64,000 nt of DNA, from contig NZ_LT629783.1 in assembly GCF_900105835.1 (NCBI RefSeq), positions 1,116,001 to 1,180,000 of the forward strand. The letters are read 5' to 3'. Source of the stretch: Pseudomonas fragi. GTDB lineage: Bacteria; Pseudomonadota; Gammaproteobacteria; Pseudomonadales; Pseudomonadaceae. The notes beneath the pieces are model-generated. The model was given only the letters and a program-made list of their open reading frames with translations, searched no databases and was not told where the DNA came from. This document shows positions 1 through 8,819 of the stretch, one piece after another (the stretch's first letter is position 1; each line of letters opens with the position of its first letter). A program made the position numbers and the translations under genes.

Positions 1-385
1 CGTCCAGCGCCAGCGCTACACGCCGCTCACCGCTGATAATCGCCGACAGCCAGCGGTCCTGCTGCTGCGCATTGCCTTGCAGGTGCAGCAGCGTACCGCT
101 GAGTACCACGCTGGAAAGCAGCGGCGTAGCGCTAAGGTTGCAACCGATGGATTGAAAAATCGGCCCCAGGCCCTTGCAGCCGAAATCCAGACCACCGAGG
201 TTCTCGGGAAAAGGAATCGCGCTCCAGCCCAGTGCCACGGCGTCTTGCCATAGTTGCGGGTCAAAGCCGCCCGCCTGGGCCTCATCGCGCAAGGCGCGCT
301 GGCGCGATACCGGGCTGCGCGCGGCAAGGAACTCACGGGCACTGTCGGCCAGCATGCGTTGATCTTCGTTGTAAAGCAGGTTCAT
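1..385 (-). CDS. Acyl-CoA dehydrogenase, N-terminal part (cut by window edge)
   Basis: The first 128 codons of a leftward gene start at ATG 385 and run off the window. The translation begins MNLLYNEDQRMLADSAREFL, a standard acyl-CoA dehydrogenase N-terminal helix, and continues through a FPENLGGLDFG loop. The start lies 11 bp past the stop of the neighbouring dehydrogenase at 397-1587, so the two are co-transcribed. In steroid side-chain beta-oxidation these enzymes are heterotetramers of one catalytic and one non-catalytic subunit encoded side by side, and this gene is most simply the partner of 397-1587. The part carrying the catalytic residue is outside the window, so which of the two is the catalytic subunit here is inferred from the neighbour. 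Confidence 0.85.
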   Translation of the reverse strand, partial: MNLLYNEDQRMLADSAREFLAARSPVSRQRALRDEAQAGGFDPQLWQDAVALGWSAIPFPENLGGLDFGCKGLGPIFQSIGCNLSATPLLSSVVLSGTLLHLQGNAQQQDRWLSAIISGERRVALALD

Positions 386-396
386 GGTGAGTTTCC

Positions 397-1587
397 TTAC
401 TTCACGTCAGGCAGGCCCAGGACCCGCTTGGCAATAACGTTGAGCTGCACTTCCGACGAGCCGCCAGAGATGGTCAGGGCAAAGCTGTTCAGCCAGCCAC
501 GGGTGATGGCCTGTTCCTGGGTTGTGAAGGTGCCCTGGTCCCAGCCGAGCGCGTGATAGCCCATGACATCCAGCAGCACCTCGAACTTGTCACGTTCCTG
601 TTCGGTGTGGACCAGTTTCATGATCGCCATCAACCCGCTGACGTCCTGCCCGGCGCGGGCTTCTTCAGCCATGCGCTGTACGGTCAGGTTGTAGCTGTGC
701 TCGTTCATCGCCGTGGCCACTGCCCGCGCCATCAGTGCTGACTCGCTTTGCCCCGAAGGGTCGGGCAAGTACTGGCTGACCAGAGGCAGCAGATGAAAGT
801 GAGTGGGCAAGCTGAACTCGCCAAACTTGGACATGGCCTTGCGTTCGTGCTGCAACAGCCGCTTGGCCAGGTTCCAGCCACCGTGCAGTGGCCCGATCAG
901 TTGGCTTTTCGGCACTTTGACGGCGTCGAAAAAGACCTGGCAAAACGCCGACTTGCCGCTGATCAAATCAATCGGCGCGACGCTGACACCCGGGCTTTTC
1001 ATATCCAGCACGATCAGGCTGATGCCCGCATGCTTGCCGGCTGCTGGGTCGGTGCGTACCAAGGCATACATCCAGTCCGACTTGTCGCCGTAGGAGGTCC
1101 AGATTTTGCTGCCATCGACCACAAAGTGGTCGCCGGCATCCCGGGCTGAAGTTTTCAGGCTGGCCAGGTCAGAGCCGGCATTGGGCTCGGAGAAGCCCTG
1201 GCACCAACGCACCTCGCCGCGGGTCATGGGGGTGAGCAGCTGTTTTTTCTGTGCTTCGGTGCCGAATTCCAGCAGCACCGGGCCCAGCATCCAGATACCC
1301 AGGTTGATCTGTGGCGGGCGGCACTTGAGGCGGCGCAGCTCGCTCTCGAGCACTGCGTTGTATTCGTCACTGAGCCCTGCGCCGCCGTATTCGACCGGCC
1401 ATTCGGGGCAGAACCAGCCTTTGTCGCGCATGCGCTCGAACCACACTTGCGCGTCTGCACTGGGGAACTCCATCTCGCGGGCGCCCCAGACCATCTCGCC
1501 TTCCGGGATGGCCTTGCGCTGCGAGGGCGGGCAGTTGGCCTCAAGCCAACTGCGGGTTTGTTCTCTGAACTGGTCAATCGTGCTCAT
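397..1587 (-). CDS. Acyl-CoA dehydrogenase, catalytic-type subunit (steroid side chain)
   Basis: This 396-aa flavoprotein would introduce the alpha-beta double bond in a CoA thioester. The FAD-binding stretch GFSEPNAGSD (131-140) and the WTSYGDKSDW segment (163-172) are intact. A QHERK helix carries Glu248 at the position used as catalytic base by isovaleryl-CoA-type dehydrogenases, while the other common base position near the C-terminus reads GGSSE. It lies between two further dehydrogenases in the operon and is followed by another N-terminally matching one, consistent with the alpha2-beta2 FadE/ChsE steroid enzymes. The exact substrate (C5 or C3 side chain) cannot be read from sequence. 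Confidence 0.85.
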   Translation of the reverse strand: MSTIDQFREQTRSWLEANCPPSQRKAIPEGEMVWGAREMEFPSADAQVWFERMRDKGWFCPEWPVEYGGAGLSDEYNAVLESELRRLKCRPPQINLGIWMLGPVLLEFGTEAQKKQLLTPMTRGEVRWCQGFSEPNAGSDLASLKTSARDAGDHFVVDGSKIWTSYGDKSDWMYALVRTDPAAGKHAGISLIVLDMKSPGVSVAPIDLISGKSAFCQVFFDAVKVPKSQLIGPLHGGWNLAKRLLQHERKAMSKFGEFSLPTHFHLLPLVSQYLPDPSGQSESALMARAVATAMNEHSYNLTVQRMAEEARAGQDVSGLMAIMKLVHTEQERDKFEVLLDVMGYHALGWDQGTFTTQEQAITRGWLNSFALTISGGSSEVQLNVIAKRVLGLPDVK

Positions 1588-1609
1588 GGTTGTTCACCTT
1601 TCGGTTCTT

Positions 1610-1695
1610 GTAGCCGCTGACGAGGTACGAGGCTGCGCCGGTGATCTGAAGGGCCTGCGCCCCTTGTCGCAGCCTCGTACCTCGTCAGCGGCTAC
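1610..1695. repeat. 28-bp perfect inverted repeat
   Basis: GTAGCCGCTGACGAGGTACG begins the left arm (1610-1637), and its exact reverse complement is at 1668-1695 with a 30-nt loop. It fills the only sizeable gap (1588-1711) inside the leftward dehydrogenase operon. It resembles the long palindromic repeat at 29744-29905, which also starts with GTAGC and reaches GAGGCTGCG, so it belongs to a dispersed Pseudomonas repeat family. In RNA it would form a very stable stem that may stop or stabilise the operon transcript between the two dehydrogenase pairs. Confidence 0.85.
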
Positions 1696-1711
1696 AGGCT
1701 TTCGGCAATGT

Positions 1712-2881
1712 TTAACGCTGGGTACGCGGCATGCCCAAACCGAACTGGGCAATCAGCTCGCGCTGGATTTCATTGGTGCCACCGCCAAAGGTCAGGGTCA
1801 CCGAAGCACGCACTTCGTACTCCAGGTCGCCATGCAACAGGGACGCGGCAGAACCACTGCGCACCAGGCCATTGGCACCGACGATATTGCTCAGCGTGCG
1901 CAAGATTTCGATCCCCGATTCCGAGCCGTAGACTTTGGTGGTCGAGGCCAGTGCCACGTCCATGCGCTCGCGCTCAAGGTCGGCAGCAATGCGCAGGTTA
2001 ATCAGGCGCATGGCCTCCAACCGGGCATAACACTGGGCCAGCCCTGCACGCACCCAGGCCTTGTCTGTCGCCCGCACGCCGTTTTCATCCGCCGCCCTGG
2101 CCCACGCCAGCACCCGGCCAAACAGCCCCACGACCTTGTCCGACCAGGCCCCCAGGCCCAGCCGTTCATGGTTGAGCTGCGCGGTGATCAGCTTCCAGCC
2201 ACCGTTCAGCTCGCCTACCAGCATGTCTTTGGGTACCCGTACGTTGTCGTAAAAGGTGGCCGTCGTCGGGTTGCTGGTGGTGGGGATCACCGTGGCCGAG
2301 AAACCCTCGGCCTGCGTATCGAGAATCAGGATCGACACCCCTTTGTGCCGTGGCCGCTCGGGGTCGGTACGCGCCGCCAGCCAGATGTAATCCGCCGACT
2401 CCGCGCCCGAGGTCCAGAGCTTGGCGCCGTTGACCACAAACGTGTCACCCTCAAGCCGTGCCGCGGTCTTGAGCACCGCCAGGTCACTGCCAGCATCCGG
2501 CTCGGAGTAGCCGATGGCGAAGATGATTTCCCCCGCAGCGATACCCGGCAAGAACCTGGCCTTTTGCAGTTCGGTGCCGTGGGCCATCAACGCCGGCCCC
2601 ACCGTGCTGATGGTCACGAACGGCAACGGCGCACCGGCAATATTGGCCTCTTCAAAAAAAATGAACTGCTCGGTGGGGCCGTAGCCCTGGCCACCGTGTT
2701 CCTTGGGCCAACCCACGGCCAGCCAGCCGTCGCGCCCCATCTGGCGGATGGTGTCGCGGTACAGTTCGCCGCCCTCTTTGCCGCGCAATTGCTCACGCAG
2801 CTGCGGGGTCATCAGGTTCTGGAAGTAGTCCCGCACCTTCAGGCGCAGGGCGTGTTGTTCGGGCGTGAGGTCGACGTACAT
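1712..2881 (-). CDS. Acyl-CoA dehydrogenase, catalytic-type subunit
   Basis: A 389-aa dehydrogenase with complete N-terminal helices, the FAD loop GYSEPDAGSD (124-133), and NHERLG carrying Glu239 at the isovaleryl-type base position. The C-terminal GGGTNEIQRELIA lacks the medium-chain type Glu. The start codon follows directly on the stop of the aldolase gene at 2882. With the divergent subunit at 4470-5603 it probably forms the second heteromeric steroid-CoA dehydrogenase of the operon, similar in organisation to ChsE1-ChsE2 beside Ltp2 in actinobacteria. This pairing is inferred from gene order. Confidence 0.85.
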   Translation of the reverse strand: MYVDLTPEQHALRLKVRDYFQNLMTPQLREQLRGKEGGELYRDTIRQMGRDGWLAVGWPKEHGGQGYGPTEQFIFFEEANIAGAPLPFVTISTVGPALMAHGTELQKARFLPGIAAGEIIFAIGYSEPDAGSDLAVLKTAARLEGDTFVVNGAKLWTSGAESADYIWLAARTDPERPRHKGVSILILDTQAEGFSATVIPTTSNPTTATFYDNVRVPKDMLVGELNGGWKLITAQLNHERLGLGAWSDKVVGLFGRVLAWARAADENGVRATDKAWVRAGLAQCYARLEAMRLINLRIAADLERERMDVALASTTKVYGSESGIEILRTLSNIVGANGLVRSGSAASLLHGDLEYEVRASVTLTFGGGTNEIQRELIAQFGLGMPRTQR

Positions 2882-4060
2882 TCAGGCTGCTCCCAAAATC
2901 AGGCCGCTGGTAGGCACGCCGGTACCGGCAGTGACCAATACGTTTTCTACATGGTCGACCTGGTTGACCGCGCTGCCGCGTACCTGGCGCACCGCTTCCG
3001 CCACGCCGTTCATGCCGTGGATATAGGCCTCGCCCAATTGCCCGCCGTGGGTATTGATCGGGAACTTGCCGCCACGCGCATGGTGCCCGGCGCGGATAAA
3101 CTCCTTGGCTTCGCCGCGTTCGCACAGGCCGAACTCTTCGAGTTGCGGCAGCACGAACGGGGTGAAGTGGTCGTAGATCACTGCCGTTTGCAGCGCATCA
3201 GGGCCAAGGCCCGACTGGCGATACAGCTCTTTGGCGACCACACCCATTTCCGGCAGCCCGGTAATGTCATCGCGATAGAAGGAGGTCATGATCTGCTGGC
3301 CTGAGGTGATCCCCTGCGAGCCGGCCTTGATCATCACCGGCTTCTGGCGCAGGTCCTTGGCCCGCTCGGCCGAGGTAATCACCATCGCCACCGCGCCATC
3401 GGATTCCTGGCAGCAATCGAGCAGGTGCAGCGGCTCGCAGATCCAGCGCGAGGCCTGGTGCTCTTCGAGGGTGATCGGTTTGCCATAGAAAAACGCCGCC
3501 GGGTTGGTGGCGGCAAAATCGCGCACGGCGACCGCCACGCGACCGAAGTCTTGCGAGGTGGCACCGTAGGTGTGCATGTAGCGCTGGGCAAACATCCCGA
3601 CCCAGGATGCCGGGGTGTGCAGGCCGTGGGGCATGTACCAGCCGTAGTTGACGTTCTCGAAGATCGGCGTCGACGCAAAGCCGTAGCTGCCACTGCCAAA
3701 GCGATACCAGGAGCGTTCGTTCATGGCGCGGTACACCACCACCACTTTGGCCACGCCGGTGGCCACGGCCATGGCCGCGTGCATGATCGGCGCACAGGCC
3801 GCTCCCCCCCCGTGGGGAACCTGGGAGAAGAACTTGACGTCCTTGCAGCCCAGCAAGCGGGCGATTTCGTATTCCGGCACCTTGTCCACCGAGTACGAGC
3901 TGAAACCCTCGACCTCGCTGGGGTCGATACCGGCGTCCTGCAGGGCTGCCAGGGTCGCTTCCAGCGCCAGGCGCAGCTCGGTGCGCCCGGAGTTTTTCGA
4001 GAATTCGGTTGCGCCCAGGCCAACAATGGCTGCGCGGCCCGAGAGTGACGATTGCGTCAT
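2882..4060 (-). CDS. Thiolase-fold lipid-transfer protein / steroid retro-aldolase (Ltp2-like)
   Basis: A 392-aa member of the SCP-x/lipid-transfer thiolase family: N-terminal AAIVGLGATEFSK, a PHGGGAACAPIMHAA segment (82-96) where thiolases hold the nucleophilic Cys, and C-terminal NTHGGQLGEAYIHGMNG. Proteins of this type next to a MaoC-DUF35 protein (5614-6591) and a MaoC partner (4079-4498) are Ltp2-type retro-aldolases, which split the hydrated steroid side chain to a ketone or aldehyde plus a short acyl-CoA and use the DUF35 domain as obligate partner. All parts are present here within 5 kb, which is the main support for the role. A thiolytic role cannot be excluded from sequence. Confidence 0.8.
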   Translation of the reverse strand: MTQSSLSGRAAIVGLGATEFSKNSGRTELRLALEATLAALQDAGIDPSEVEGFSSYSVDKVPEYEIARLLGCKDVKFFSQVPHGGGAACAPIMHAAMAVATGVAKVVVVYRAMNERSWYRFGSGSYGFASTPIFENVNYGWYMPHGLHTPASWVGMFAQRYMHTYGATSQDFGRVAVAVRDFAATNPAAFFYGKPITLEEHQASRWICEPLHLLDCCQESDGAVAMVITSAERAKDLRQKPVMIKAGSQGITSGQQIMTSFYRDDITGLPEMGVVAKELYRQSGLGPDALQTAVIYDHFTPFVLPQLEEFGLCERGEAKEFIRAGHHARGGKFPINTHGGQLGEAYIHGMNGVAEAVRQVRGSAVNQVDHVENVLVTAGTGVPTSGLILGAA

Positions 4061-4078
4061 GTGCGTTGTCTCCCGCGA

Positions 4079-4498
4079 TCAGGGCAGAACCAGCGCGACC
4101 GTACCGGTCACGTGGTTGCCCATGGAATTTTTGCCGCTGAGGGTGATTTCCACCGTGCGGGTGGCCGCGTCATGGCCGGTTACCGCGCCATTGAAGGTCA
4201 TGCTGTCACCGGGGTAATTCGGCGCACCGAGCTTGATTTTCAGCGCGCTAAAACGCGCCTCGGGCCCCGCCCAGCTTTCGACATAACGCTGCACCAGGCC
4301 GTTGGTGGTGAGGATGTTCATAAAGATATGCGGCGATCCCAGGGCCTGGGCCGCATTGAGGTCATGGTGGCCGGGGAAGTAGTCACGGGTGGCAATCGCG
4401 CCGCCGGTGACCAATGCCACGGTGATCGGGATGGCCAGTTCCGGCAGGGTTTCGCCGGGGCGCACGTCGTCAAAGCGCTTGGTGTTCTGCAAGGTCAT
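4079..4498 (-). CDS. MaoC-like hydratase subunit (ChsH1-like)
   Basis: A 139-aa single hot-dog domain. The RDYFPGHHDLNAAQALG segment (38-54) is the region of MaoC proteins that binds CoA substrate. In steroid degraders a small MaoC protein like this pairs with the MaoC half of a MaoC-DUF35 protein to hydrate the enoyl-CoA made by the neighbouring dehydrogenase. Its ATG (4496-4498) lies inside the end of the upstream dehydrogenase gene (stop 4470), a 29-nt overlap that implies translational coupling. It ends 18 bp before the aldolase gene. Confidence 0.8.
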   Translation of the reverse strand: MTLQNTKRFDDVRPGETLPELAIPITVALVTGGAIATRDYFPGHHDLNAAQALGSPHIFMNILTTNGLVQRYVESWAGPEARFSALKIKLGAPNYPGDSMTFNGAVTGHDAATRTVEITLSGKNSMGNHVTGTVALVLP

Positions 4499-5603
4499 AT
4501 TTCCATCCCAGCTTGTCGTTATGGCTCAGCCAGTCGCCGAGGCGTTCAAGGCATGCGGCCGACCCACCCAGGGCACAGCCCAGGGCGCGGCTCCAGTAGA
4601 GAAAGCGATGCATCGGGTAGGTCAGGTCGACGCCGATGCCGCCGTGCACATGCTGGGCGTTGTGCCCGATCAAGTGTCCGGCTTCGCAGGCTTGCCAGGC
4701 CGTGGCCAGGGCTTCGCTCGGTGCCGGCAGCCCGGCGTCGAGGCGGTAGCACAGCTGCCACAAGGTGCTGCGCAGGGCTTCGAGGGCGATATGGGTGTTG
4801 GCCATACTCATTTGCACCGCCTGAAAACTGCCGATGCTGCGTTCGAACTGGCGCCGCTCGGTGACGTACTCCACAGTGCGGCGGATCTGCTCGCTGCTCA
4901 CCCCCAATTGCAACGCTGCCAATGCCGCGATGGCACGCGGCTCAAGCCAGTCGAGGGCTGCGGCCGGGAGCAGGTGTTCGGCGCCAATCAGCAGGCCGTC
5001 GATATGCAGGTCGGCTATCGCTTCGCCGTGGGTCATGCGCCCGGCGACAGGCTTGATCGCCGTGTTGGCCAGTTCGATCAGCGCCAGCCGCGGCTGACCG
5101 TCGACACTCACCAGCAGCAACGCCGCCTGTGATTGCTCGGCCAGCGCCAGTGCGCCCACCTGACCGTCGATGCGCCAGCCACCGTCAGCCGCTCGAGCGT
5201 GCAAGCGCATACCCTGGGCGGTATGCAAACCGCTCAGGTCAAGCGTCAGCAGCGCCCTGCCCGCCGCGGCTTCGACGGCCCATGACGACAAAGAGGCCTG
5301 GGCAAACTGCGCCAGGGTCGCGGCCGCCAACTGGTGACGCCACAACGGCACTTGCCCCAGGGCCCCGCCCTGCGCCTGCAACACCAGCATCAGCTCGGTC
5401 ATGCCCAGCCCGCTGCCCCCCTGAGCTTCCGGGATGGCCAGGGCTTGCAGCCCGGTTTCCACGCACAGCTGCCACAGGGGCTGCATATAGGCCTGTTCGC
5501 AGGTGTCGAACTGGCGCAAACGATCATCGGTGCAATAGTCGGCAAACACACTGCCGGCCATTTCTGCGATGGCGCGCTGGTCTTCGGTAAATTCGAAATC
5601 CAT
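4470..5603 (-). CDS. Acyl-CoA dehydrogenase, degenerate (probably non-catalytic) subunit
   Basis: A 377-aa dehydrogenase fold whose middle domain is poorly conserved: the usual SEP-GSD flavin loop is missing, and the helix that carries HER in the two catalytic-type paralogues reads LEPRAIAALAAL. The C-terminal half keeps ERRQFERSIGSFQAVQ and HGGIGVDLTYPMHRFLYW, typical of the second subunit of heteromeric steroid-CoA dehydrogenases (FadE27/FadE29 type), which shapes the FAD site but supplies no base. Its likely partner is 1712-2881. It starts 10 bp past the MaoC-DUF35 gene. Confidence 0.8.
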   Translation of the reverse strand: MDFEFTEDQRAIAEMAGSVFADYCTDDRLRQFDTCEQAYMQPLWQLCVETGLQALAIPEAQGGSGLGMTELMLVLQAQGGALGQVPLWRHQLAAATLAQFAQASLSSWAVEAAAGRALLTLDLSGLHTAQGMRLHARAADGGWRIDGQVGALALAEQSQAALLLVSVDGQPRLALIELANTAIKPVAGRMTHGEAIADLHIDGLLIGAEHLLPAAALDWLEPRAIAALAALQLGVSSEQIRRTVEYVTERRQFERSIGSFQAVQMSMANTHIALEALRSTLWQLCYRLDAGLPAPSEALATAWQACEAGHLIGHNAQHVHGGIGVDLTYPMHRFLYWSRALGCALGGSAACLERLGDWLSHNDKLGWKYDLAEHQAL

Positions 5604-5613
5604 GCTGGCTCCC

Positions 5614-6591
5614 TTACTCGGCCACAGGCCGGAACATTGGCAACGTCAGCTCGCCGTCAAAGGTGTGAAATTCCAGTTGCAAGGGCTGACCGATGCGCAA
5701 CTCGTCACGCGCTGCCCCCGCCAGACCGGCCACCAGCCGCACACCTTCCTCAAGCTCGATCAGGCCGATCGGGTTGGGGTGGTCGAACGGTGCGACTTCG
5801 GGGTAATGCATGATCACGAACGAATACAGGCTGGCGCGGCCGCTGGCCTGCACGCTGTCCCAGTCGAAGGAGTGGCATTCGATGCACACCGGCGCCGGAG
5901 GATGGCGCAGGGTCTGGCATTGGCTGCAGCGCTGGATCAGTAGCTTGCCCGCGTCGCAACCTTCCCAGAAAAACCGCGTGTCATCGCTCATGCCCGGCTT
6001 GGGGCGCTTGGCCGCAGGCGGGGCTTCGGCCTTGGCCGGCGCCGCTGCAACGGCATGATTATTGGCCGGGCGAAACTTGAACACGCGAAACAGCAACTGG
6101 CCCACGGCCTCGTCACCCGCTTTGTGTTCAACGAAGTAATCCATCACCAGGGTGACAAAAAAACCGGTGCCCAGGCCGGTAGTTTTCTCATCCCCCACCG
6201 ACTCCAGCCGGGTGGTGTAGTAGAGCTTTTCACCCGGGCGCAGATTGCGCTCGAAGGTCAGCTCGGAGTTGACCGCAACCACCGACGGGTAGCCGTAGGA
6301 CTCGATCAGCTTGAGCACTTCATAGGGGTTTTCGCGGGTCGAACCCGGGGCGTAGTTGTTCTGGTGAAAACCTTCCATGCACCACACCTGCAGCATTGCA
6401 GGCGGTGCCACCAGGCCGTCGTGGACGCTGCTGGCGGCAACCGCCGGGTCGCTGTAGAGCGGGTTGTCCACACCCATGATCTCGCACCATTGGCGGATCA
6501 TCGGGGCGTTGACTTCGTCCCAGGCGTAGACGCGACCATATTCACGCCCCACCAGGGCGCGCACGTCGGTTAGCAATTGAGAATCAGCCAA
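5614..6591 (-). CDS. MaoC-DUF35 fusion (ChsH2-like hydratase and aldolase partner)
   Basis: The chosen start is TTG at 6591, which follows AGGAG with a 6-nt spacer; longer reading frames back to 6900 run through the upstream SDR gene. The 325-aa product has an N-terminal MaoC hot-dog domain (about 1-175), an Ala/Pro-rich linker (178-200) and a C-terminal DUF35 domain (205-325) with rubredoxin-like zinc ligands Cys222, Cys225, Cys236 and Cys239. In the characterised ChsH1-ChsH2-Ltp2 system the MaoC parts hydrate the steroid enoyl-CoA and the DUF35 part docks the aldolase. The three genes are together here in the same operon. Confidence 0.85.
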   Translation of the reverse strand: MADSQLLTDVRALVGREYGRVYAWDEVNAPMIRQWCEIMGVDNPLYSDPAVAASSVHDGLVAPPAMLQVWCMEGFHQNNYAPGSTRENPYEVLKLIESYGYPSVVAVNSELTFERNLRPGEKLYYTTRLESVGDEKTTGLGTGFFVTLVMDYFVEHKAGDEAVGQLLFRVFKFRPANNHAVAAAPAKAEAPPAAKRPKPGMSDDTRFFWEGCDAGKLLIQRCSQCQTLRHPPAPVCIECHSFDWDSVQASGRASLYSFVIMHYPEVAPFDHPNPIGLIELEEGVRLVAGLAGAARDELRIGQPLQLEFHTFDGELTLPMFRPVAE

Positions 6592-6644
6592 GTTCGTCTC
6601 CTGCGTGTCAAGGGCAGCGACCCGGTGGTCGCCGCTGAAGGTCG

Positions 6645-7418
6645 TCAGTGCGCGGCGCTGAGAAACGCCGGGCGCTCGCCGCCACCGTGCAACAACAAAT
6701 TGCAGCCGCTGGCATAACCGGCCAAAGGCGAAGCGATAAACAGGCAGGCGTTGCCGATGTCCTCGGGCAGCGCCATGCGCCCGGCCGGGATCCCGGCGCT
6801 GACAGTGGCGATGCCCTGTTCGTCGCCGTAATGCAGGTGTGCCTGTTCGGTAAGCACCAGCCCCGGGCTGACCGCGACCACCCGCACTTTGGGCGCCCAT
6901 TCCACGGCCAGCGATTGCACCAGGGCCAGCACCCCGGCCTTGGCTGCGCCATACGCCGCTGTGCCGGGCGATGCACGCAAGGCGCTGATGCTGCCGATAA
7001 ACACGATGCAGCCACCTTCGGCCTGTTGCTGCATCAGGGCATTGGCCTGCTGGGCAACATTGAGGGGGGCGATAAGATTGAGGCGGATGATGCCTTCATG
7101 AAAACGTGGCGATACGCTGCCCGCTTCGGCCGCAGGGCTGCCACCGGCATTGTTGACCACCACATCGAGGCGACCGAAATCGGCGCGAATGCCGTCGAAC
7201 AGCGCCTTGAGCGAATCCCCGTCACGCACATCGCAGGCCATGAACACGGCCTGTGCCGAACCTGCGTGAGGCAACACCTCAGGCGCTGTCCTGGCGCAGA
7301 CGATGACCTGCGCGCCGGCCTGTAGAAAGCTGCAGGCAATACCGGCACCGATGCCTTTGGTACCGCCGGTAACCAGCACCACCTTACCGCTGTAGTCCAG
7401 CCCTGAGAGTTGGCCCAT
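6645..7418 (-). CDS. Short-chain dehydrogenase/reductase
   Basis: A 257-aa classical SDR with TGGTKGIG (17-24), NNAGG and a YGAAK active-site motif. ATG 7418 follows AGGAG with 6 nt between; an in-frame longer start at 7574 would run across the divergent promoter and is not used. It is the first gene of the leftward side-chain operon and lies 53 bp before the MaoC-DUF35 gene. Steroid clusters carry such SDRs to oxidise ring or side-chain hydroxyls, but the position attacked cannot be told. Transcription probably starts in the 7419-7561 gap, which carries a palindromic operator candidate. Confidence 0.8.
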   Translation of the reverse strand: MGQLSGLDYSGKVVLVTGGTKGIGAGIACSFLQAGAQVIVCARTAPEVLPHAGSAQAVFMACDVRDGDSLKALFDGIRADFGRLDVVVNNAGGSPAAEAGSVSPRFHEGIIRLNLIAPLNVAQQANALMQQQAEGGCIVFIGSISALRASPGTAAYGAAKAGVLALVQSLAVEWAPKVRVVAVSPGLVLTEQAHLHYGDEQGIATVSAGIPAGRMALPEDIGNACLFIASPLAGYASGCNLLLHGGGERPAFLSAAH

Positions 7419-7474
7419 GACGTGCTCCTGTTCTACTGATGGAGCCACTCTAGGGGCAATCGGCGGGCTGCTCG

Positions 7475-7490
7475 TCGTCTGAACGGACGA
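7475..7490. promoter_or_regulatory. Candidate operator TCGTCTGAACGGACGA
   Basis: A near-perfect 16-bp dyad in the 143-bp gap between the divergent genes at 7418 (leftward) and 7562 (rightward). It matches 14 of 16 bases of the perfect palindrome at 22433-22448, in the only other divergent promoter region of the steroid cluster. A TetR-type dimeric repressor is the likeliest reader. No regulator gene is in the steroid part of the window. Confidence 0.6.
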
Positions 7491-7561
7491 TGAACCACAC
7501 TCGGTCGGGCGCAACAATCCAGCGCACGCTGTGGTGACAGCCCCCGTTAATGAGGAACCCC

Positions 7562-8347
7562 ATGTCAGACCCATCTGCCGCGCCGGTATTGCTTGAATTT
7601 CCGACCCCGGGCGTGGCCCTGCTGCGCCTTAACCGACCCCAGGCCACCAACGCCCTGAGCCTTGAATTGCAGGCGCTGTTATCACATTACTTCACGCAAC
7701 TGGCGGCAGACCCTGATGTGCGCTGCATTCTGCTGACCGGTGGTGACACGGTGTTTGCAGCAGGTGGCGATATCAACAGCATGGCGGGGGTTGGCCCCAT
7801 CGATATTTACCAGCGCCATACCGAGCGGGTCTGGGCGCCGATCCAGCATTGCCCCAAACCGGTGATTGCGGCGGTGTGCGGCTATGCCTACGGCGGTGGC
7901 TGCGAGCTGGCCATGCTGGCGGACATTATTGTGGCCGGGCGCAGCGCCAGGTTTTGCCAGCCTGAAATACGCATCGGCATCATGCCGGGCATCGGCGGCA
8001 CCCAGCGCCTGGTGCGGGCGGTGGGCAAGGCCAAGGCCATGCGCATGGCCCTGACCGGGCAGCCGATCAGCGCTGAGGAAGCCTGGGTAGCAGGGTTGGT
8101 CAGCAACCTGGTGGACGATGATCAGGTGCAGGCTTACGCCCTGGAGATGGCGCAAGTGATCGCGGCCATGCCGCCATTGGCGGCCGAGCAAATCAAGGAA
8201 GTGATACTGGCGGGCGTGGACGGGCCGCTGGAGACCGGCCTGGCCCTTGAGCGCAAAGCCAATGCGTTGCTGTTTGCCTCCCGGGATCAGAAGGAAGGGA
8301 TGCAGGCGTTTATCGAAAAACGTGCGGCGCGGTTTGAGGGTAACTGA
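7562..8347 (+). CDS. Enoyl-CoA hydratase/isomerase family protein
   Basis: A 261-aa crotonase. ATG 7562 is preferred over the in-frame ATG 7550 because it follows GAGGAA at the proper distance. It shows the oxyanion-hole segments FAAGGDI and GYAYGGGCELAMLAD and the catalytic-Glu region QPEIRIGIMPGIGGTQRL, so it should be an active enoyl-CoA hydratase. It is transcribed away from the side-chain operon from a shared promoter region and probably serves the same acyl-CoA pathway. A simple terminator-like CCCTCTCCC hairpin follows at about 8379. Confidence 0.85.
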   Translation: MSDPSAAPVLLEFPTPGVALLRLNRPQATNALSLELQALLSHYFTQLAADPDVRCILLTGGDTVFAAGGDINSMAGVGPIDIYQRHTERVWAPIQHCPKPVIAAVCGYAYGGGCELAMLADIIVAGRSARFCQPEIRIGIMPGIGGTQRLVRAVGKAKAMRMALTGQPISAEEAWVAGLVSNLVDDDQVQAYALEMAQVIAAMPPLAAEQIKEVILAGVDGPLETGLALERKANALLFASRDQKEGMQAFIEKRAARFEGN

Positions 8348-8592
8348 GCCTCTTAAAGCAAAAGCGCCCTCACCCTGGCCCTCTCCCTTAGGGAGAGGGG
8401 ACTGATCGGGGGATGCTGTAGATTTTTGCCGGGCTGAAGGTATTGCACTGAATCCAGGAACGACTCACCCCGCCTGCCCTTCGAAACCACTCTGTTCAGC
8501 ATCAACCCTGGCATCAACGCCCACGCGGCACTGCTTCAGGATACGCAGCCTCGCTACGCTCTTCAGCGACTACAGGAAAACCGTTGAGTCGA
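8348..8592. other. Intergenic stretch with one hairpin
   Basis: No gene is seen. CCTCTCCCTTAGGGAGAGG at 8380-8398 is a perfect short stem with a 3-nt loop, a repeat common in pseudomonads and a plausible transcript end for the hydratase gene. The rest is ordinary spacer up to the repeat element starting at about 8593. Confidence 0.6.
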
Positions 8593-8729
8593 GTACATAT
8601 CCAGCATTATTGTCCAACTGAAATTATGGTTTCGCCATTGCGGCGAGTCCCTGAATGAGGGGCATTCGCGTCGCTTGGACAATCGAGTGGCAACAGCAAA
8701 AGCAAAAATCTCAAACAACACCAACCCCC

Positions 8730-8819
8730 CTGTGGGAGCGGGCTTGCCCGCGATGGCAGCACTTTGGTCATCCAGGTAGAACGAGGTGCCTGCATCGCGG
8801 GCAAGCCCGGCTCCCACAG
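8730..8819. repeat. REPIN (paired REP palindromes)
   Basis: Two REP sequences face each other: CTGTGGGAGCGGGCTTGCCC at 8730 and its inverse ending GGGCAAGCCCGGCTCCCACAG at 8819. It is almost identical to the copy at 10553-10641, including the loop, because both belong to a longer duplicated block. Confidence 0.85.

Noticed and set aside
1106..3304. A 732-codon rightward open frame opposite two acyl-CoA dehydrogenase genes and the aldolase gene
   Set aside because: It is antisense to three genes with clear family motifs. Long antisense frames are expected at this G+C content, and it has no recognisable motif.
5614..6900. A 428-aa version of the MaoC-DUF35 protein
   Set aside because: The extra 103 N-terminal residues run through the upstream SDR gene and are Arg-rich nonsense. 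TTG 6591 with AGGAG gives the family length.
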